In this document: positions 15,601 through 18,742 of the stretch, piece after piece
How the letters are laid out: every line of letters starts with the position of its first letter
Numbering within the stretch: the first letter of the stretch is position 1
Source: UBA2357 sp041678045
GTDB lineage: Bacteria; Pseudomonadota; Gammaproteobacteria; Burkholderiales; Rhodocyclaceae
Reading direction: 5' to 3'
Length of the DNA stretch: 18,742 bases
NCBI GenBank assembly: GCA_041678045.1
Contig: JBAYOV010000064.1
Coordinates: 1 to 18,742 of the forward strand
The notes under the pieces: model-generated
Told to the model about the DNA's origin: nothing
Database searches by the model: none
The model's input: only the letters and a program-made list of their open reading frames with translations
Program-made: the position numbers and the translations under genes

Positions 15601-16118
15601 GGCTGATGTATACCAAGGTGTTTGCCGACTTCGCCCGGCACCAGAGCCAATATGGCGACGTCTCGGTGCTGCCTACGCCGGTGTTCTTCAACGGCCTGCC
15701 CGAGCGCGAGGAAGTGGCGGTGACCATCGATGCCGGCAAGACACTGTTGCTGCGCCAGATGGGCCGCTCGGGGCCCGACGACGAAGGCATGGTCAAGCTC
15801 TTCTTCGAACTCAACGGCCAGCCGCGTCCGCTCAAGGTGGCGATGGCCGGCCAGGGTATGCCACAGCGCAAGCACCCCAAGGCGACCGAGGGCAACCTCG
15901 CCCATTTGCCGGCGCCGATGCCCGGCGCAGTAGCCATGGTCGCGGTATCGGCCGGGCAGAAGGTCGGCAAGGGCATGCCATTGCTGTCGATCGAGGCGAT
16001 GAAGATGGAAAGCGTGCTCAGCGCCGAGCGCGACGCCACCGTCGCCCGGGTCTGGGTGGCGCCGGGCGATCAGGTCGAGGCCAAGGACTTGCTGATCGAG
16101 TTCGAAGCGGATGCATGA
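12645..16118 (+). CDS. pyc: Pyruvate carboxylase
   Basis: This biotin- and ATP-dependent enzyme carboxylates pyruvate to oxaloacetate. The 1157-aa chain is a complete single-chain enzyme. It contains a biotin carboxylase domain (about 1-450, begins KIRKLLVANRSEIAIRVMRA; ATP-grasp K161 and GGGGRGM; EVNPR at 292-296). The carboxyltransferase domain (about 540-810) has DTTMRDAHQSL from D546, K720 in IKDMAG (expected carbamylated metal ligand), and H747 and H749 in HFHTHD. A linker domain follows, then the biotinyl domain with EAMKMES, K1120 being the biotin site. The ATG at 12645 is chosen over GTG at 12612 because MSKIRKLLVANRSE is the family start; a weak AGG lies 8 nt upstream. In this operon it would recycle the pyruvate released by the lyase into the oxaloacetate used by PrpC. 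Confidence 0.96.
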   Translation: MSKIRKLLVANRSEIAIRVMRAAAELGIPTVAIYAREDRFALHRFKADESYLVGAGKTPIQAYLDIDDILRIALAAGVDAIHPGYGFLSENPDFAEACVAAGIAFIGPSPAVMRTLGNKVAARTAAIAADVPVIPATGALPDDIDAVKAQAAAIGYPLMLKASWGGGGRGMRAIDHEDELAAAVAAARREAKAAFGNDEVYLEKRIVRARHVEVQVLGDTHGELVHLFERDCSVQRRNQKVVERAPAPYLDDARRAELCEAALRLCRSVGYTHAGTVEFLFDADSGRFYFIEVNPRIQVEHTVTEEVTGIDIVKAQIRIQEGERIGDAASGVPAQGDIRLNGHALQCRVTTEDPDKGFAPDYGKLAAYRSAAGFGIRLDAGTAYTGAVITPYYDSLLVKVTAWGRDPDEAAQRMDRALREFRIRGVSTNLAFLENVVGHPAFRDGSCTTRFIDDTPELFATVPRQDRASRLLEFLGEVAVNGNPEMKGRIPAPSAGHVVHGDTRTLWPAVSPDAPVPVGSRDRLRELGPRGFAAWMRAQQGVLLTDTTMRDAHQSLFATRMRTADMLPVATHYARELPGLLSLECWGGATFDVAMRFLKEDPWQRLAQLRERVPNILFQMLLRASNAVGYTNYPDNVVRFFVQRAAAGGIDLFRVFDSLNNPGNMRVAMDAVNEAGALCEAALCYTGDVFDARRDKYSLKYYVDLARQFERAGAHILAIKDMAGICRPRAVRALVKALREETGLPVHFHTHDTSGASAASVLAAIEAGVDAVDGAMDAMSGLTSQPSLGAIVAALEGSERAPALTLDALRPFSHYWEGVRRHYAPFEADMCAGTADVYRHEMPGGQYTNLREQARAMGLEHRWEAIAQAYADVNRLFGDIVKVTPTSKVVGDMAIFMVANELTPADVLDPAHEIAFPESVVQLMRGELGLPPDGFPADLQRKVLKGQPPLTERPGAVLPPADFEAERQRAGEACGRDIDDNDLASWLMYTKVFADFARHQSQYGDVSVLPTPVFFNGLPEREEVAVTIDAGKTLLLRQMGRSGPDDEGMVKLFFELNGQPRPLKVAMAGQGMPQRKHPKATEGNLAHLPAPMPGAVAMVAVSAGQKVGKGMPLLSIEAMKMESVLSAERDATVARVWVAPGDQVEAKDLLIEFEADA

Positions 16119-16137
16119 CGGCAGGAGCGAAAAAGAC

Positions 16138-16791
16138 ATGAATAGCGAAAACCAGGACTGGATGCGCCCACGTGCGCTCTATGAAGGTGTGGCCGAATCT
16201 GTGCGCGCGCGTATCTTTTCGCACGAGTTTGCGCCGGGCTGCCCGCTGGACGAAGCGGAACTCGCGCGCAGCTACGGCGTGAGCCGTACCCCGGTGCGCG
16301 AGGCCTTGAAGGTGCTGGGGCGGGAGGGGCTGGTGGAGCTCGAGCCCCGCCGCGGCTGCTGCGTCGCCGAACTGTCCGCCCACGATGTCGACTCGCTGCT
16401 CGGCCTGATCGAAATGCTCGGTCAGCATACCGTGCGCGAGGCCGCGCGCAATGGCGTTGCGCCGGCCGAACCGGCGGGCTTCGCCCAACTGTTCGACTGC
16501 GCCAGCAACCGCCATCTGACCGGCGCGGTGCTGCGCCTCAACGACAAGGTCAGGCTCGCTTGCGGGCCGCAGTTCGACGCCGCCGACGTCGCATTGCTGG
16601 CCGCTGCAATGCCTGCACTTGCCGCCTCCCTGTCGGCACGGCAGCAAGTCCACGCGGAACAGCTGTGGACCGCGTTCGCGCAAGCCCGACGTCAGTTGGC
16701 AGCTGGCTACGTCGCATTGCACGCCACACCACAGGTCGGCAGCGGGACTGGTCCGTACAAGCCGGGGATGGGTATTTCTCGAAGCCGATGA
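16138..16791 (+). CDS. GntR-family transcriptional regulator (FadR/FCD type, shortened effector domain)
   Basis: This 217-aa protein has a clear winged helix-turn-helix at about residues 12-75 (LYEGVAESVRARIF, then LARSYGVSRTPVREALKVLGREGLVELEPRRGCCV). The C-terminal part is helical and resembles FCD domains (SNRHLTGAVLRLNDKVRLA) but appears to lack the segment with the usual Asp and FHxxL metal ligands. It ends in a glycine-rich tail of about 20 residues with no obvious counterpart. The ATG at 16138 has AGGAG at 16123-16127; an ATG at 16111, overlapping the pyruvate carboxylase stop, is the alternative. With only 19 bp to pyc, it is the last gene of the methylcitrate operon and may give feedback control by a pathway acid or CoA ester (inference). 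Confidence 0.82.
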   Translation: MNSENQDWMRPRALYEGVAESVRARIFSHEFAPGCPLDEAELARSYGVSRTPVREALKVLGREGLVELEPRRGCCVAELSAHDVDSLLGLIEMLGQHTVREAARNGVAPAEPAGFAQLFDCASNRHLTGAVLRLNDKVRLACGPQFDAADVALLAAAMPALAASLSARQQVHAEQLWTAFAQARRQLAAGYVALHATPQVGSGTGPYKPGMGISRSR

Positions 16792-17058
16792 AGGATTTCC
16801 CCGTAGCATCCGGAACGTTCGAACGTCGTGGAGACCGTGCGGCCTCAGCGGTCATCCGCCAGCGGCCCCCTGTGCGGCCGCAATCTGCCGGTTACCCGTC
16901 GTTCACGCGCTCGGGTGAGGCGTGCGTCAGCTTCCCCGTCGCGCGAACGAGAACTTCCGACCCACAGCCGCCTCATGACATTCCCAAGCCTACGACAGCA
17001 TGCAGATCATCAAGCTGCCACCCGTATCGAGGTTTGTAATTATCCGACAGGCATTGAG
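16792..17058. other. Spacer between the GntR gene and the antitoxin gene
   Basis: The spacer is 267 bp without a recognised gene. Short open frames exist but have no recognisable protein character. The only notable signal is a perfect 12-bp palindrome, ACGTTCGAACGT, at 16815-16826, about 24 bp after the GntR stop. No U-tract terminator was found for either converging transcript, and no tRNA. Confidence 0.4.
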
Positions 17059-17340
17059 CTAAACGCGCAATTTTTGCAAGACCTCGGGGTGAGCTACGGC
17101 AACACGGAGCAGCGTCTTGGCAGCACCCGTGGGCGAGCGACGACCTTGCTCCCACTCCTGTAACGTTCGGGCGGACACGCCCAGAAGGTCCGCAAAGGCT
17201 TGTTGAGACAAGCCCATCTTTGCGCGAGCCTCAGCAGCTTCGGACAACTCGACACGCGTGGCGTGCGCGGCCTCGCCGCGTTTCATTTGCTTGACGGATT
17301 CAAGCAGGTCCTGCTGGAACTTTTCGATCTCAGAGGGCAT
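17059..17340 (-). CDS. XRE-family antitoxin of a HigBA/RelE-type toxin-antitoxin pair
   Basis: This 93-aa protein has a helix-turn-helix at about residues 40-80 (ARAKMGLSQQAFADLLGVSARTLQEWEQGRRSPTGAA), the pattern of HigA/NadS-type antitoxins that both neutralise the toxin and repress the operon. The N-terminal 35 residues are charged and presumably contact the toxin. The ATG at 17340 has AGGAG 6 nt upstream, inside the toxin gene, and overlaps the toxin's 3' end by 11 nt, so the pair is translationally coupled with the toxin first. Confidence 0.88.
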   Translation of the reverse strand: MPSEIEKFQQDLLESVKQMKRGEAAHATRVELSEAAEARAKMGLSQQAFADLLGVSARTLQEWEQGRRSPTGAAKTLLRVAVAHPEVLQKLRV

Positions 17341-17644
17341 CTTCGACTCCTTGTTTCAACTCTGCCAAGAAGGCCGTGGGGAGATTGTCGAACTTGGCCT
17401 TCTTGTAGATGATCAAGAGCCAAATTGTTTCGGTGTTCGCGTTGAAGTAGATGACCCTGGCGCCGCCGCGTTTTCCTTGCCCGGCAGATGACCAGCGGAC
17501 CTTACGGCAGCCACCACTTCCCCGGATGACGTCACCGGCCTCTGGATTGGCAGCGATCCAGTTGATGAACTCGACGCGCTCGACTTCCGACCAGACTTCG
17601 CTGGCATAACGTCGAAAGATAGCGGTTTCAGCAACTGTCCTCAC
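17330..17644 (-). CDS. RelE/HigB-type toxin (type II toxin-antitoxin)
   Basis: This 104-aa protein from the GTG at 17644 reads MRTVAETAIFRRYASEVWSEVERVEFINWIAANPEAGDVI, then GSGGCRKVRWS, GGARVIYFN and TIWLLIIYKKAKFDNL. This is the conserved layout of the NadS-linked RelE/HigB toxins, which are ribosome-associated mRNA interferases. Upstream in-frame starts (GTG 17677, ATG 17662) add residues not typical of the family and lie inside a good promoter, so they are unlikely. With the -10 box at 17656-17651, transcription should begin close to 17644, so the toxin may be translated from a leaderless mRNA. Its end overlaps the antitoxin start by 11 nt. Confidence 0.83.
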   Translation of the reverse strand: MRTVAETAIFRRYASEVWSEVERVEFINWIAANPEAGDVIRGSGGCRKVRWSSAGQGKRGGARVIYFNANTETIWLLIIYKKAKFDNLPTAFLAELKQGVEDAL

Positions 17645-17650
17645 CCGCTC

Positions 17651-17679
17651 AATATACGGCATTGACGGAGTTTTCACAA
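17651..17679 (-). promoter_or_regulatory. Sigma70-type promoter of the toxin-antitoxin operon
   Basis: On the minus strand TTGTGA (17679-17674) and TATATT (17656-17651) are separated by exactly 17 bp, close to the sigma70 consensus and the best promoter in the window. It ends about 7 nt before the GTG used as the toxin start. No obvious palindromic operator was noticed within it. Confidence 0.6.
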
Positions 17680-17930
17680 GGACCGGACGTGGATTCCCAG
17701 GTAGGTAGGAAGCAGCAGCCGTGCAAACGGACCATCGGCGCAGACCAAGTACTTGTCCATGGCCGATGACAGTTAAACGGTCAGTCCTGAGCGGTTACAT
17801 GTCGTTCGCGTTGGAGGAAACATCGCGTCCGCAACGTCTTCTGATGGCCGATACGACCCTTCCAGCATCGCGCCGGAAAGCAGCCGCCCGTCGCGTCGAA
17901 GGCTTTCGGCGGGCGGCCGTCGGGGCACTG
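17680..17930. other. Spacer between the toxin promoter and the integrase remnant
   Basis: The spacer is 251 bp with no recognised gene. An inverted repeat, GCCGCCCG (17883-17890) and CGGGCGGC (17910-17917), lies 13 bp beyond the integrase stop and could be a weak transcript end for that minus-strand gene, but no T-run follows. A recombination site could lie here, but I cannot identify one. Confidence 0.35.
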
Positions 17931-18532
17931 TCAGATTTCGATCTGCTCAGAGATCTCCAAGGCATCGTCGACCTCGATGCCGAGGTACCGGACTGTCGAT
18001 TCCAGCTTGGAATGACCAAGCAAGAGCTGGACGGCTCTCAGATTCTTTGTCCGCTTGTAGATCAGTGTCGCCTTCGTGCGGCGCATCGAATGCGTACCGT
18101 AGGCTGCGGGATCGCCACCCATTGCTCGACGATCCTCGCGTACTGCCGGGTGGATACGTGCGGCGATTCGTGCAGCCGACTTGGAAATAGAAAGTCTTCC
18201 GGCCTCAGCTTTGCCTTCTCGATCCACGCCGCCACCGTCGTTCGCGTCGGCTCGGTCAGTTCGAACTGAACCGGCCGCTGCGTCTTCCGCTGGATGACCA
18301 TAGCCCGCGACAGCACTTGGTTGCCGTGGGTTACGTCGCGAACGCGCAGGCTGACGAGATCGCACCCGCGCAGCTTACTGTCGATGGCGAGGTTGAACAT
18401 CGCCAGATCGCGCACGTGGTGAGCGTTCTGAAGGTGGATGCGGATCGCCCAGATGTCCTTGGGCTTCAGCGGCGCCTTCTGGCCCACCAACTTTCCCTTG
18501 TTCCAGGGTTCCCTATGCTCGTAGGATTCCAT
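17931..18532 (-). pseudogene. Small tyrosine recombinase/integrase, frameshifted
   Basis: From the ATG at 18532 (AGGAG 6 nt upstream) the frame reads MESYEHREPWNKGKLVGQKAPLKPKDIWAIR and continues through MFNLAIDSKLRGCDLVSLRVRDV, with the first catalytic Arg in RGCD, to STRQYARIVEQWVA. The homology then moves to another frame: DPAAYGTHSMRRTKATLIY (HxxR), LLLGHSKLESTVRYLGIEVDDALEISEQIEI (His and the nucleophile Tyr), with the stop at 17931. The switch falls at about 18114-18120. The 602-nt span is not a multiple of three. Together the pieces give a nearly complete ~200-aa integrase of the short type without a SAM-like N-terminal domain. All R-H-R-H-Y positions survive on either side of the lesion, so the loss looks recent; a sequencing error cannot be excluded. 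Confidence 0.85.
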
Positions 18533-18742
18533 GCCAGACTCCTTGGCTGTTGATCGGAGTCTGATTATTCGCCAGGAACCGTCCGGCAGCTTTACGGAAG
18601 GCAGATGAAATCGTGCTATCGGCCAAGAACGGACGTCGCAGGCGCAAGAATTGAACCGTATCGAACGGCAGGTAACTGATCTTGAATCGGACACCAAAGT
18701 GTCTTCGGGCTCAAATCGTAAAGGATGTAATACTGCGCCCCA
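18533..18742. other. Region upstream of the integrase remnant, to the window edge
   Basis: The 210 bp lie beyond the integrase start. The integrase frame stays open upstream to 18697, but that stretch has no integrase-like character and precedes a good ribosome-binding site, so it is not counted as coding. No promoter, tRNA or second gene was recognised. Confidence 0.35.

Noticed and set aside
12630..16139. A 1169-codon open frame on the minus strand
   Set aside because: It lies antisense to the complete pyruvate carboxylase gene. Its translation has no domain character, and such long shadow frames are common in GC-rich genes.
1..18742. CRISPR arrays, tRNA and rRNA genes
   Set aside because: No regularly spaced direct repeats, tRNA T-loop patterns or rRNA-like sequence were seen by eye on either strand.

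Overview
The window is GC-rich, tightly packed bacterial DNA. The methylcitrate-cycle type (AcnD/PrpF), the fatty-acid regulator family and the general protein style suggest a betaproteobacterium, probably Rhodocyclales (Thauera/Azoarcus-like). That placement is inferred from protein character; no rRNA or other phylogenetic marker is present.

Left part (1-2450), accessory: the left edge looks like the terminal ~123 bp of an IS66-family insertion sequence that has cut off an OsmC/YcaO-type gene after about 90 codons. Next to it, on the minus strand, lies a two-gene operon of an AAA15-type ATPase (RloA-like) followed by a RloB/TOPRIM-like protein, a pair that resembles AbiL-type phage defence. 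A small inverted repeat sits just upstream of it.

Centre-left (2455-4850): a small GlsB/YeaQ/YmgE-type membrane protein, then a 688-aa signal-transduction protein joining an NMT1/THI5-like solute-binding domain, one transmembrane helix, a PAS domain and an intact GGDEF domain.

Centre (4808-16791), the metabolic core: a divergent ScfR/RamB/PrpR-type regulator faces a long plus-strand operon of prpC, acnD, prpF, a prpB-like lyase, pyruvate carboxylase and a GntR regulator. The enzymes form a closed route. Propionyl-CoA plus oxaloacetate gives 2-methylcitrate, then 2-methylaconitate, 2-methylisocitrate, and finally succinate plus pyruvate. Pyruvate carboxylase turns pyruvate back into oxaloacetate for the next round. 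The shared promoter region carries three direct TTCGCAAA copies and one inverted copy, close to the TTTGCAAA-type sites known for RamB/PrpR proteins, so they are the likely operators. No prpE is present, so propionyl-CoA is presumably made elsewhere.

Right part (16792-18742), accessory: a RelE/HigB-type toxin with an overlapping XRE antitoxin (minus strand, with a good sigma70-type promoter over the 5' end of the toxin), then a small tyrosine recombinase broken by a frameshift. The metabolic core is therefore flanked on both sides by mobile or defence-type DNA. No tRNA, rRNA or CRISPR array was seen.
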